DNA of 64,000 bases from contig AZLU01000015.1 in the NCBI GenBank assembly GCA_002224055.1, forward strand, positions 292,001 through 356,000, written 5' to 3'. Positions 12,951 to 25,079 of this stretch are shown one piece after another. How positions within the stretch are numbered: the first letter of the stretch is position 1; every line of letters begins with the position of its first letter. The notes beneath the pieces are model-generated. The model worked only from the letters and a program-made list of their open reading frames with translations. It was not told where the DNA came from and searched no databases. The translations under genes were made by a program, and so were the position numbers. This DNA comes from Pezizomycotina sp. ARF18 (taxonomy: Eukaryota > Ascomycota).

Positions 12951-15465
12951 CATAAGATTTGACAGACGTTCGATTATTTCCTTATATCTCATCGTCGACG
13001 CCACTAGAAGGCGCGACAAGGCGCAAGTGGAACGGGGCAAACGCATACTTTATGTATTATTCTTCGCTTCAGGAACTTCTCTCCTCTACATAAAATTTTC
13101 GGTCTTGTCCTGGAAAGTTATAATGCAGTAGCGTCGTTTCTGGAGACGAGCACACGCGTGATATGTGCTTACAGTACCGGAGTCCCTTAAGCCATACGAA
13201 ATTGTAAAACAATCCGAAGAAACGCGTAGAACCCGATCCATCTCGTCATATCTTCAGTCTCGTTAATGTACTTGACATAGGACATTCAGCATTTCAAAAC
13301 ATTTCCATCGGCTGATAGGGAAACCCAGCATTTTGAACGCACCCGACCGGCCCATAGGGAAACGTCAGGAATGAAGCGGATGGATACCCGATGGCGTCCG
13401 TTTATTCATATAGCTTTGGGCAATTAATTTCTATCGGCGGCAAGATATGAGATTACGTGTAATTATTGGACCTTGAGCTAGCACGAGAAAGGGATTGAAT
13501 CTGATAAATACAGGTACATTCTACTTGTGCCGCCACAGAAGCTTGAAGCCAGAAGCCAATATAAACGTTTAATGTGCAGTGTCGTGGATGCGCCGGATAA
13601 TCGTAGTCCTTTCTTTCAAGGAGTTATGCGCAGAAAATTCGGGAAACGCCGATAGTTCCCCAAGACTATTAAATTAAATACAAGCTAGAACGGGACGAGC
13701 ATTCTGCGAAAATCACAGGGAAAACTCCACGCCGTGAATACTTTTGTCGTAAATGGGGGAAGAACGGTACGAAGCTTGAGAAGCTTATGGAACCGAAGAA
13801 AGCTTTCGCGAAATACTACGGCCCTTGGGAGATTTACGCTCAATACATATGATTTGACAGAAGCTCGATTTTTTACCCTATATCTCACCGTCGAACCAGC
13901 GAGGAACACACCGGCAATATAGCAACAAGGCCACGGTGCCCAACACATACTTTATGTTTTATTAGTCGTGAAAAGCAAACCGTCCATCGTTCATGGAACG
14001 ATTGCACCTCTGGGCCTGGAAGGACGCGAGATGGAAGCATAGTTTCTGACGACAGCTTATATCTTCAATATGTGCTTCCAATATTTAGAGCCCACGGAGA
14101 GACCAACCCATACGGCCATACGGAAGCGCAAAACAATCCTCAGCATTTTAGAAACGTGTGGAACCGCCTACCCGTCGTCATATCTTCAGTCACGGTAACG
14201 GAACCATTCATAGTATCTTGAAAACTGTGAAAACTCTCGACATATAGGGTGTTTTCAGAAGTTGAGCTGAGTAGCAGGGGTGGTATGGATAATCGAGTGC
14301 AAAATTGTTCATTTTATACAACCTCCAGGCAATTAAGCTTCTCGCGTCCCTAGGGTATTCGATTGCGTTTAGTGATTAGCGCTTAAGCTAAAACAGGAGT
14401 ACGTCCTTATATAACTAAAAGGCACATATAGTATAATTATCCTTGTGCCGATCGCAAGGCGTCATAAAAGCGTAGGATCGTAGATTCCGCCATTGCCTTG
14501 GATAACAAACTCGAGGGTTTTGACCTTTCGTTATAAATCTATAAACGTACAGTCGCAGGAAATTCGATAGTGACGTATGCTACTGGAAGTATATAGCATA
14601 ATAGAATGCATTTAGATTCCAGTTCTGGCTCTACTACATAAGCTTTTGACAGAAGCTTGATGAAGCTATACCTCACCACTGACACCGCCACTGAGCGATA
14701 CCAACACACGAAACAACATGGCCAAAACGGGCCAGGCCAACGTAGAATTTGGATTTTTGTTTTATCTATTCACCCGCAGATCCACAGAGAACAAATCTTA
14801 CGGTTTATAATTTGGTCACTCTAAAAGGGTAGAATATAATATAGCTAGTGGTATAAGTCTCTTGACGATGTCTCGTAGGGCAAATACCACTGCCTAATAA
14901 ATTAATACTGCAATTTTGGCCCGAGACATACAATCATTGAAAAGGGCGTTGCTTTCGTTACAACTCGCCATATTGTTCTTAGGTCGTTATTTCGATCCAG
15001 CCAATGGTAATTCCGAAACAATCGAAGGCTGCGCTGTGGAAATCATAGGGAATTTCCAGGAATGAGCGAGAGCAACGGCGACAGCGATACTCGAATACGT
15101 TTCGTGAACCCATCAAGCAAGTAACTTTTCTCGTACTTGCCCTCCATATGATTATGCGCTACGGTTAAGGCTGAGTTAGACCAAGCGAGAAAGACCAATT
15201 TCATAAATGCAGGTACATCTACTCACATCATCATCATCATCATCATCACGTATTTCATCGTAAAAAAAAGTGTAAAATCTTAAAACGCGTCGTCACTTTG
15301 TATAACAAAAGTCGTGGGTCCGACCCCTCCTTTATAAATTTATAAATGTAAGATCGTAGGAAACATCCATAGTTACGTATGCTGCCGGAAGTTTAAAGCA
15401 TAGTAGAATGCATTTAGATTCAGATTTCGCCAACGCGTTAAACCGTAGAGTAGTCTCACCACCTA
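12951..15465. repeat. At least three diverged tandem units of about 0.8-0.9 kb
   Basis: Unit starts share a word like CATAAGATTTGACAG at 12951, CATATGATTTGACAG at 13846 and CATAAGCTTTTGACAG at 14637, giving periods of 895 and 791 bp. Internal landmarks recur in order: a TATATCTCA block soon after each start, ACGCATACTTTATG near 13043 against ACACATACTTTATG near 13941, CGTCATATCTTCAGTC near 13239 and 14187, and TTATAAATCTATAAACG (14531) against TTATAAATTTATAAATG (15332), each followed by GAATGCATTTAGATT. A possible truncated fourth start lies near 15440. No unit encodes a recognisable protein. Many differences between copies are transitions. Confidence 0.7.
15226..15247 (+). repeat. (CAT)n microsatellite
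   Basis: About seven uninterrupted CAT triplets inside the third diverged unit of the 12.95-15.47 kb array. Not present in the other units at the corresponding place. Confidence 0.85.
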
Positions 15466-18400
15466 ACACTATGTCGTAAACGGCCTCGCTAAAGACGAAT
15501 GATAATGAGAAAATTTTTCAATGAAGGGCGAGAAGGATATGGAAATGAAAAGGCTCTTGCAAGATGCACGAAATTTATTAAAGAGAGAAAATTATCGAGA
15601 CCAAAATGAGCAGGACCTTCCGTAATTTTTTCTCATCCTGCGCAATTTTACGTTCCGAGCATAGAATCATCAGCCTTTTGAACCGGGGCGTGAAGCAGCC
15701 TGTCCCATATCTACTCACCTCAACCTCGCCACCGCATATCTCAAGCTGTAGAAGTGGCGGAGCTTGGAATTTGAATATTATCGCTAATGAACAACGAAAG
15801 GACCTCAACGATAAGAAAATACTTGAGAACAACAGCCGGGATCCGGCATAAAAGGTTAAGGCAAAGTTGGCAAACCACGCTGGAGACACAGCTCATAGCA
15901 GTTCAGACGCGTCAGAATCCAACATGGATAAACCATTCGGCCAGTTCCGGAGGTAGACGGCTTCCATATCGCAATGAAATCACGTGGCGCAGGGGGGACT
16001 TGTAAGCATTTCTTCGCTGAGAACAGTGCGCTTCAGAAGCCTAGGCGGCCATAATCAATAGGCACTTTAACGTTTGCAACCGTTGTAAACCTCGTGGGAT
16101 ACCGCAATAACGGCTTGTAAAACCGTAGAAGTAACCATGTAACGTTAACAAGAACCAATAACCACGGCTGCGTTCGTATTGGCACGAGGAAATTATAAAC
16201 GTGCCATATGAACATTATTTTACGTATTGGCGCTGTAGGGTGCTTGATGCTATTAACATATTGAAGGAGAACGACGTCTTCGTCCTCCCGACGATATTAC
16301 TTTTCAGATGCTCAACGGAGCATAGTTGTTCTCTACCTTGGTATTATATACGCAATGCATAAACTAGAACGCAATTTGACGTGGAAACGAACTGACGTAC
16401 TAAACTATCCTACGGAGGAGAAAGCGCGCGTTGAAGGCATAAAAGCTTCACAGGTGGGAGAACACCAGCCGCAAGGAAGTATAGTGAGTTTGGGAAGTAC
16501 GCACAAGGGGTGGAAGGACCGAGAAATTCAAGCTCCACCGCCCTATAGGGATTATGCGCGCATCAGTCTGGGCAATCGAGACTTAGGTGTGCTAGTTTTA
16601 TGCTTCAAACCGACGTATAATGCATTCTGATAACGAAGCTTGACAAGATTGAGGTTTAGTAAAGCTACATTATTCGATTCTCCAACTCGTGAGGTAGGAT
16701 AAACTAGCACACGCATCTCCGTTCCTACCATTGATAATCGAAAAACACGCCGTCCGATAGATAAATCGTGAAGATTCATCTCTCTTGATAGTGAGACAAG
16801 GTGTAGGTTTCTACCACATCGTATATTTACCCACTGTTCGTACACCCCATAATATCTTCAGATCCACGATGATTTTATGCACTGGTGAGGCTTGATATGA
16901 TAAGTTTAAGGGAAAAAGGTATCCATGCGCAATGGATACAAGAGCCGTACTCCCGTTTCGCTTTAATCAGAGCGCAAATGCTTCTTCACGACTAAGATCA
17001 CCGCGCCATACCAACAACTTTCAAATTAGACAAGGAGGGTATTCCGCATAAAGCTTTAGGGAATACAAAGAGCCTATAGGTAAAAAAACGTAGCAGTAAA
17101 GTGTCTAATCTTGTTTCATGACGGGATTCCGTATCTATCATAAAGAAAAACAAGAGCTGCCTGAAACATAACGACCACGAAGTGAAATGGAACGCAAATT
17201 TTCCTTGGCCATGAAATGCCCGCGGAACCTTCCTGTAATATTCAAATGGTAGTAAATGCAAGTCGAAAGATCTAAGGGAGAACTTTCTCGATCCACACAT
17301 CTGTAGCGCATTTGGTCAAAAGTCTAGTATAGCACGGACATCGAACGCGGAAGAGCGTGCCGTAGTATTTCTCCACCAGAGGTTACATACATAATGTCAA
17401 GACTTTCGAGGTTATTGTGACCAAGCTATTATTATACATTTCCAGTACAGCTTTTCTATTAGTGAAAAGCGTTCCTGACAAAATAATTCGAGAATATCAT
17501 AGTGAATATCATATCCAACTACCACTTCATACTTTCTACAATGTATCTTAGCCTCTGAGCCAGTTTCGGAGTATAAGTCCTGTAGAAAACCACAACCCGA
17601 CAATCCCTACGCCGGATAGCAAACTCCTTTTAAATTTTCGAGCCGGTGTGTAGCTGGCTCCATATCGATCCCGATACAAACTCAGATCGGTTGATATGAG
17701 AATCTTCTCAATGACAGACGATAGTGGAACACTATCTAACTGGAGCCTTACTCACCACAGATTAACATGACGTCTCGCACACGCTTCAGCAATTGATTGT
17801 GAACATGTGCCAAAAGGGACGACGATAACTTGGTTATTAACTACGATTCAATATACCCTGAGTTCGTCCAACGAGATATGTGTGCGTTGCAACGTCGATT
17901 TCCATGGGCCGTCCCAGCCGGAAAATTGAAGAACTATATCACTGCCTCGCGACAACTCCCCGATATCCAAGAACCAATGCAGAGAAGCGGGAAAATAGCC
18001 AGCCGGATATTGAAGAATTGTGGTCCGTTACGATAAGTAATCGTGCAAAAGTAATTTCTACTCCAAACTCCAGAGCTGTTGATAGAAAGAGCCTTCTGTA
18101 CCCTTACCATTCATAGTTCAAAATACATGATTATTATCCACAAGTTAATTCACTCGGAACGAGACCAACATAATACGCGTGTAATGCAACGCCGACTGAC
18201 ACCGTGATCCCAAAATACAAACTCAGAGTCGATATCACGTTTTGAAGACGATCAATGGATATCCAAAAGCATTTGCAGAAAGCCAAGGAAAGGATGCCTG
18301 ATACAGGCGACTCCATCCCGTATTTTACATACTACGGATGAACGAAAGTAATCAATTCCTGTTACCGAAGATGCCCCGTATAGGGAGCTTCTTCGATTAA

Positions 18401-19251
18401 GCAATGCCACATATGTATCTCGTTTACGCCCAGAACTCGCTAGGTCGATACCACAACGAATCAAACCCTTTAAGCAACAGCTTCTGATATCAACGAAAGC
18501 GGGCAGCCAAAAATCCATACGGCTTTTATCTGCTTCCTAGATTAACACAAGTCGACCACTGGCTGATAGTCCACATGAATTTTCAAATTGTACGATGGAT
18601 GAGCGATATTCTTATGTTCCCAGCGTACACACCCTATAGAAAAAGAGGCGTCAATCGTTCCACGTGCGATATCAAAAATAGTACCAAGGACAAAGGCGCC
18701 TCTAAACGAACGTACTCAGGCAGTCGTACCTCACAACCCATAATTTTAGCACGCCGAGGTGGATGATGTGGATATTATGGAACCAACGACAAGCGCTATC
18801 TCTGCCCAATCACTACGTCCGATACCGGGACTGACGGAGGTCAAAGGCAACCAACTATTACGATTGGCGAGACACACCTTAACCTATATCAATAGAGTCA
18901 ACTTTTTTCATATACCCAAATCAATCGCGATATCGTCTGCGATTATCATTCGAAAGAAATCAGGAAAATGGATTAAACACAAGATAAAAAACATTAATAA
19001 TCGTCGGGAATTAAAGCGTAGGCTTCATAAAGACATCATCTGGAAAGTAGAGAAAAATTGCAATCTGCTTTAATTTGTGTAAGATATATATGTACGTTTG
19101 CTTTGTGCTATAATATACTTTACTGAACCAGCGGGTGCTTCATAGACCGCATGCTCGTGATTAACTTTGTAGTTAGACAAAAGAAATATACAATCTGTCC
19201 GCCCCATCATACCCTCTTTTTTCCATTTTCGTTTTTTAAGTATGTGAGTGA
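15466..19251. other. Gene desert, no supported gene
   Basis: No frame over about 105 codons and no recognisable domain. Short similar words recur, for example GATCCCGATACAAACTCAGA near 17668 and GATCCCAAAATACAAACTCAGA near 18206, suggesting further mutated repeats. No RNA gene was recognised. Confidence 0.5.
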
Positions 19252-19862
19252 TTATTCAATTGGTGTTTCCGCTACCTCCGCTTCTTCTTGTCCATCTCCG
19301 CTAGCTTCCTCGACCTCACGGAAGCGGGATTCGACGCGCTGGCACATTGCCCGGAGAGACTAATAAACGAAATAGTTAACGAGTTAATGGCCAAAACATT
19401 GTGATATAGGTGTGTGGGGTCAAGAAAACGTACGGCAAACTCCTCCATCAGTATCTCGTCCCTCGTCTTCCACTCGTCGCGCAGGTACGTGAAAGAGGCG
19501 CCGAACGCGAGCGTCGAACCGAGGAGGAAACCGAAGAAGCTATTATTCAGTCAAGCCGTTAGCCCAAGTTCTCTCCCAAAGCCGTAGCTCAACCTCTCTC
19601 TCTTCCCATTCATCTGCCATGTCGAACTTCCTCAAAAACACTACCAATGCCTGATACAACCCTCCTCTTCCTACCACGAAGTAAAAACATCGACGAGCTT
19701 CAAAGGATGACTCACCCTCCCCTAAAAGCCCCCATCGCTTCTTCACTTTAACAGGTGCGGCGGCGACGGTTTCCTGCCGGAAGATCGCCGTCGAGCTGAA
19801 CTGCCGCAGGGACTGTGGCGTATGAGCGCGCGGCGCACGGCGAATGCCGCGGAGGGTATCAT
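19252..19862 (-). CDS. Small conserved fungal mitochondrial membrane protein, function unknown
   Basis: Three exons on the minus strand: 19862-19716, 19539-19434 and 19359-19252. The N-terminus (MIPSAAFAVRRALIRH, then LRQFSSTAIFRQE) is rich in Arg, Ser and Ala with no acidic residue before the Glu of FRQE and looks like a mitochondrial presequence. A single hydrophobic, glycine-rich segment follows (GFLLGSTLAFGASFTYL), then a charged helix (RDEWKTRDEILMEEF) and an acidic tail ending AEVAETPIE. Many ascomycetes have similar short proteins with a GFLLGSTLA segment, from my memory of the families; I cannot name a function. Two one-base shifts are needed to read it through, one near 19817 and one in the GGGG run near 19720. 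The start is the first ATG upstream of the presequence. The product is inferred to sit in the inner membrane. Confidence 0.65.
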
Positions 19863-20940
19863 TGTTGTTTTTTTGGTGTTTTATGAAGGTTTGTTATGCG
19901 AGGTGAGGTGGAGAGGGAGGAAGTGGTCGGTCAATTGACGGCGGTTAGATGCAGACGACCGACTGTAGACCTGCAAAGAAATGTTAGTCGGGCTATCTTG
20001 TAATTGGGCAGAATTAGGCTCGAGGAGCGGTCTATCGACGTACAATGCTTTCAAAAGACCTCTTGATTCGTTCTTTAATGGGGAGGAGGAATGCTGAAGG
20101 TGTGATGTCGGTGGCGGTGGAGGAAGGTTAAAGAAAGAGAAGTAAGTGCCCGTGATTGTTGTGAGGGAAGTAGGTGTGGGAAATAACTGCTAGTGTAAGG
20201 AATTCAATTTACCATTCAATTCCAATGGACGACGACATTCTTTTGCCCTCTCTATTTTCTACAATTTGGCTTGGCATTTGCGGGGTTCTCGAGGTGTAAA
20301 GATCGATCAGATAAGATAAGATAAAATCGCAAACGGGAACGGGACGGCTCTCTACCGAACCAATGGAAGGGCAGACCGTCCACTAGCTGAGAAGTAGAGA
20401 TCGTGAACTTGGGGAAAGTCATTTCTATTCGATTGACAAGATATAAACTTAGCATATGCTATATGGATATATTTCACGCTCCATGCCTTGGTAGGAGATT
20501 GAAACACCCTAACGGTGTGTGATAAAACTTTAGATCATTCATTCGCCTTCTTCTACACCGAAACTCCTTCCTCTTTTTTTTTTTTTTTTTTTTTTTCACT
20601 TTTTACCGTCACCAGTCTGCTCTTGTATGAGAGCCTCTCTTTCTTGCTTGTCGCGAAAAATCATTTGGCAGTCCTTGCGAAGATAACCGTTGCGTGCCTC
20701 GAGATCGAAGTCTACGATCTGAGGCACCCTAGGCCCCTCGATATCGCGGCATATTGCGACGCCTGGTTCTCGAGAGGTTTGTAGAATACCATCACTTCGA
20801 TTTGTGATCGCAGTGGTCAGTAACTAGGCGTGTCCGAAGGTATTATCGTTATCTATCCCAACTCATTACCGACGAAAGCTAGCTTAATTCATTGCTTAAA
20901 AAGAAGCCCCAAAAAATTCCAGCTCGAGGGGAAGACGCGA

Positions 20941-20954
20941 CACGTGAGCACGTG
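20941..20954. promoter_or_regulatory. Two CACGTG E-boxes, centres 8 bp apart
   Basis: CACGTG occurs at 20941-20946 and again at 20949-20954, separated by two bases. CACGTG is the core bound by bHLH factors such as Cbf1, Pho4 and SREBP-type proteins. The pair lies about 1.7 kb upstream of the PilB-like start and about 1.1 kb upstream of the divergent mitochondrial protein gene. Function is inferred only. Confidence 0.35.
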
Positions 20955-21481
20955 ATGCCGAAAAAAGGAGATTTTCTAAAATGAAAGGGCTGAAAACAGA
21001 GGAAGTATAGAGATAGTTAATTCAACTCTAGACAAAGAGAGCAATAAAATAAAATACCAAAAATCATAGAATCTGTTGTAGCCTTTCCCCATTTTCCCCG
21101 TGGCATCTGCCTTCTTGGCATTTACCACTATAAATGGTCTTTTCCACTGCCGGCCTATTCCTTTAGATAGCCAGCACTTCTTCTACCGAGCTCATCAATC
21201 AAGTTCTTTCACTAAGTCTTCTCTCTCTTTCTCTCTCTCTCTCCAGTGTCTTTCTAGTCACAGTGATAGCAGAATCAAGGTTTATTTTTGGTAGTCGTAA
21301 TAGTATAAGAGTAAATGGTCTGTTCTTCTGATTGATTGGTTGTCACAGCTAGCGCCCACCCTATTAAAAAAAGAAGGAAGTAGTCACGTAGTGTCTTTCC
21401 CTGTGAAATAATTAATTAATATTTTCAGATTTCATCACAGCTCGGCCCTTCTTTTGGCTGCGATAGGTGGGATGCGGCGCT

Positions 21482-21489
21482 TGACGTCA
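21482..21489. promoter_or_regulatory. CRE-like palindrome TGACGTCA
   Basis: Perfect 8-bp palindrome TGACGTCA, the consensus of CREB/ATF-type bZIP factors, about 1.17 kb upstream of the PilB-like start codon. One isolated site is weak evidence for regulation. Confidence 0.3.
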
Positions 21490-21617
21490 CAACTCACAAG
21501 AAAAAAAAAATAATAAAAAATAAAAATAAAAATAAATTAAAAGAAGGGACCCTTTCAACATCCGGGAAACTCCCACCACATTAAAGGCACCAAACAATAC
21601 TTTACCCCTCCTCCCGC

Positions 21618-21641
21618 TTCTTCTTCTTCTTCTTCTTCTTC
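21618..21641 (+). repeat. (TTC)n microsatellite
   Basis: Eight consecutive TTC triplets within a pyrimidine-rich stretch upstream of the PilB-like gene. Confidence 0.85.
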
Positions 21642-22659
21642 ATATTATCACCATATTTGATAATATAAAAGGAATCAAAATATCCATTCTGCAGATAAAA
21701 GGAAAGCTGTTTTATTTAATAAAACCAGCAGTGAGCTATTTTTATCTCGTCCTTATCCGTCTGTTTTAGACCCCTTGCAGGGGAACTGCAGCTAAGCGAC
21801 GACCTCTCTTTTCCGTTTTGGCCAATCGGTGCCCGAGCAGAACCACGTTATTCTAGGTCACAAAAAAAACAGCCGTGCCGTCGAACGACACCCCCAAAGG
21901 ATCCTTCAACGAGAGAAGGAATACGCGCTTGTCACTCTTGAGTAAGCTCTGTCCCCTACGACTTGCTGGCGTCTGTTTCCTACGAGCTGGCCCCCGCCAC
22001 TGTATCCTGTCATGCCTTCTCGCAGTTTTTTTCCCAACAAACCAAGACGTTTTTTTCCCCCGGACAGTATCACCGTTCGGAGCTAACCGCCTATAGCTTC
22101 TTTTTTTATCACCGGCCAATAGCAAGTTCAAAAGTACAGGGCCTGGAATCAAAACAGCCATGTAAGTTGCTCTATTTTTCACATCACACAAAGAAGCCCG
22201 GCTGTTACAGCCCTTCCCTCCCCGATCGAGAATCCTGAAACAGTCATATCGCTCTTTGTTTTCTCTTTTCCTCCAGAAAGATATAAGTTCGTTTTTGCCC
22301 AACTACCTTCACTCTCTTGTTTTTTTTTTTCCCCGTCGTATTCTTATTGCATCGCGAGGTTTGTCATTTGTTTCTTCTTCCATTATTCATCATCAAAAAT
22401 TCTTTGGCGTTCTTGGAGTTCTGTTCACTATTTACAAAAATCAAAAATCGAACCTTCAGCTGTTTCCAGCGACTTCTCACATAGTTCCTCCGTTTCTTTA
22501 TTTTACATCTGCATCACCACCGCCTCTTACCTTCTTCGTATTTCTCAACTTTCTCCTCGATATCTCAAATTATTTCAAAACAGCTTGGGGTTTGAATCCA
22601 AGCGAGATTTGTTTTGTACTTTTAACTATTTTCCTGTTTCCTTCTACTGCATCTTCACA

Positions 22660-23896
22660 ATGCCTTCTCGCGTCATGTCCCTACTACCTCCCCCCTACTC
22701 GGCACACAGGAGGCACTCGCCTCCACCAAAATACAAACCTCTTGATTCGTGCAGTGGTCTTACCGTTGTCCAACCTATAACTCCCAGGAACAGATCGCTT
22801 TCCCTACGTTCCTCCAAGTCGAACAAGACCTCCGGCACTTCGGAGTCGGGTAGCAAGCACAGGTTCAGCTTCGGGTCGATCAGGGGAACTATTCAACCCG
22901 AGCTGTCGAAGAAACTTTACAGACTGTGAGTTTTGCTTCTTTCATCACTTCTGGGAACGTAGCTAATTTTTCATAGTATCAAATCCGAAAACTATGTTAT
23001 AAACGCCCACACTTCCTCCGGCCGGGAGCGCATCTCCATCGCCTCCCAGCTTTCGGACTGGGTCTGGCCACGGGGGATGAGGGCGTCAGCGATATCAGCG
23101 ACAAGCTCGGCGTCCTCATGTCCGAAATCGGCGAGCAGGAGATCGCCTACAGCCAGAACCTCGAGGACTACCGATCGACCTTGAAGACGATCCGTAACAC
23201 GGAGGCCTCCGTCCAGCCCTCGAGGGACCACAAGACTAAAGTCACGGATGAGATCCAGAAGCTTAAGTACAAGGAACCACCAGCAGCAAGCTCGTTCAGC
23301 TAGAGCAGGAGCTCGTCAGGGCCGAAGCAGAGAACCTAGTAGCCGAAGCGCAGCTGAGCAACGTCACCGCCAGAAGTTCAAGGAAGCCTTTGCTAGCAAC
23401 TTGGCGGCTGTTATCGAGCGTTCCGAGAAGCAGGCGATTATTGCCAGGCACGCTAGGCGCATGCTCAACCTTTTAGACGACACACCGGTCGTTCCTGGCG
23501 ATGCTAGGCCTGTAAGTATAACTTTGACTATAGCTTTTCAAGGTAAAAATTTCGTATCTAACATTTGTATATCTAGGCCTACGATGCCGAACGAGACGCC
23601 CGCGAGATTCTCTCCCAGTGCGAGGAGGAGCTGAGGAGCTGGAGGCTGGACGTCGAGGAGGTCACGAGCAATGCTGATCTGGGTCTGAACCTCATGCCGA
23701 CTCAGTCTCCTACTGAGATGCATCAAGGCGGTGGCGGCCGCAGGGTTGCTAGCTCCAGCAGCATGTCCAGCAACGAATACGTCCCGTCTCTGGTGAAGCT
23801 CCTGGCCACCACCAAACGATCCACGGAGGGGACCGTGCGGATATCCCCGCCGAGGATGAGAAGACTAGTATTCCGCAAGCCATTCCTGCGTCCTAG
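22660..23896 (+). CDS. Eisosome BAR-domain protein, PilB/Pil1-like
   Basis: Three exons: 22660-22925, 22977-23511 and 23577-23896. The N-terminus is a proline- and serine-rich region (MPSRVMSLLPPPYSAHRRH) ending in IQPELSKKLYRL, then a Pil1/Lsp1 domain: SSGRERISIASQLSDWG, SDISDKLGVLMSEIGEQE, EDYRSTLKTIRNTEASVQPS, KLKYKEP, QLEQELVRAEAENLVAEAQL, KQAIIARHARRMLNLLDDTP and VVPGDARPAYD. PELSKKL, IRNTEASVQPSRD, LKYKEP and ELVRAEAExLVAEAQLSN are Pil1-family signatures. The family forms BAR-like coats on furrows of the plasma membrane (eisosomes). SEIGEQE and DTPVVPGD are closer to the PilB type than to PilA/Pil1, from memory. One-base shifts break the frame near 23060 (GGG), 23276-23282 (CCACC), 23366-23371 and near the C-terminus, where the frame ending TSIPQAIPAS at 23896 fits best. 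Confidence 0.9.
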
Positions 23897-24821
23897 TTGG
23901 CGAAAAGAGCAACGAAGGGATATTATACTATTATAGTGTTTAGAATGAGGCGAAAAAAGAGGAGGATATTCAGAAATATTTCTAGTCACTACTCATTCTT
24001 TCTAATTTTTTTATATTCTCATTCGACGAAGACCAGGTAACTGGAGGAAGACCTAGGTCGAAAGAGAGGGAAAGCATACACAAACAGGACTGACGTCCAG
24101 GATAATTGATCATTCTGACAATACATTCCTTTAGGTGTTTTGTTTGCACATTTTTTACCGCCTTTTTATTTCTTTTCTGTCTTTGATTGGTAACATTGGT
24201 GTTTTTTCCCTTTTCCGCTTCAAGTAAAAGATAATGTTTACTTGTATTCTTACAAAATCTGTTTCTTTACAACAACGTCTACATCGCTGTTTCCTTTCGA
24301 TTTTGTTGGGTTTTCTCTTTTTCTTTACTACTCTTCTCTCTCGTTCCTTTCGATCTTCTTTAGAAGCATATAATATGACTTTTGACGAATATAAGAATTT
24401 CTTTTTCTTCTACGTACAAATAGCCAGTAGAAACCCGCAAAACCAGTAGAAGTTTGCGCTTGAATTGTACCCAAAAGTCGCAGTAAGGGTTTTTCTTCTT
24501 TAGCCCCGGGATAGAAGATCTACGGGAAGAAGCGAGAACCAAAGACTGAGTTCGAAGACTTGCTTGTGAAGTTTGAGCTCCTCAACCTGTCTCGTGCCCT
24601 ACTCTTTGCCCTTCAGTACTTTCGGGAAGACTAGTACTCCTAAACAACGAATTAACGGCAGTAGCAGCGAAAAATCCCAGGAATCAATATTCATATGGCT
24701 TATGCCTGGACAGGGCAGAATGTAATATCTACTTTTTTTTTTTTTCTATACTTATTTTACCCTTTCGAGATCATTTCCGTTGGTGAATTTTGTTTCGTCT
24801 TTCGTTTCAGTATTAAGAACG

Positions 24822-24859
24822 AAAATAAAATAAAATAAAATAAAATAAAATAAAATAAA
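24822..24859 (+). repeat. (AAAAT)n microsatellite
   Basis: About seven tandem copies of a 5-base AAAAT unit in intergenic DNA. Confidence 0.85.
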
Positions 24860-25079
24860 CACTTCTTCAGCAAGATGGACATTTACTATTAGTAGACTCC
24901 CATCTACGACCAGCATAGAAGTAATCACAAACTGGGACGTCCGCCGATTTATATCTTGCCTTTTGAGAGGCGAAGTACAGGGTTTCCCAACGAAGTCATC
25001 GATTTGAGGGATGAACAACCGGGAGTCAACGTTGCAACATTACATATCGAAAAAAAAAAAAAAAATTTTTTTCATCGCG

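Larger units (their letters stand above)
19863..22659. other. Long 5' region of the PilB-like gene; regulatory sequence, no gene
   Basis: No supported coding region. Contains poly(T) near 20577-20595, an E-box pair (20941-20954), a CRE-like palindrome (21482-21489), a TTC repeat (21618-21641) and pyrimidine-rich sequence near the downstream gene. Open frames at 21853-22302 (minus) and 22256-22780 (plus) look spurious: no domain, simple composition, and the latter overlaps the PilB start in another frame. Confidence 0.5.

Noticed and set aside
15222-15250. Possible CRISPR-like or short tandem system at the CAT repeat
   Set aside because: A plain triplet microsatellite without spacers, in a eukaryotic genome.
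21853-22302. 149-codon minus-strand open frame
   Set aside because: No similarity recognised and located in the upstream region of the PilB-like gene.
22256-22780. 174-codon plus-strand open frame
   Set aside because: Phe/Leu-rich translation of a pyrimidine-rich leader, overlapping the PilB-like start in another frame.
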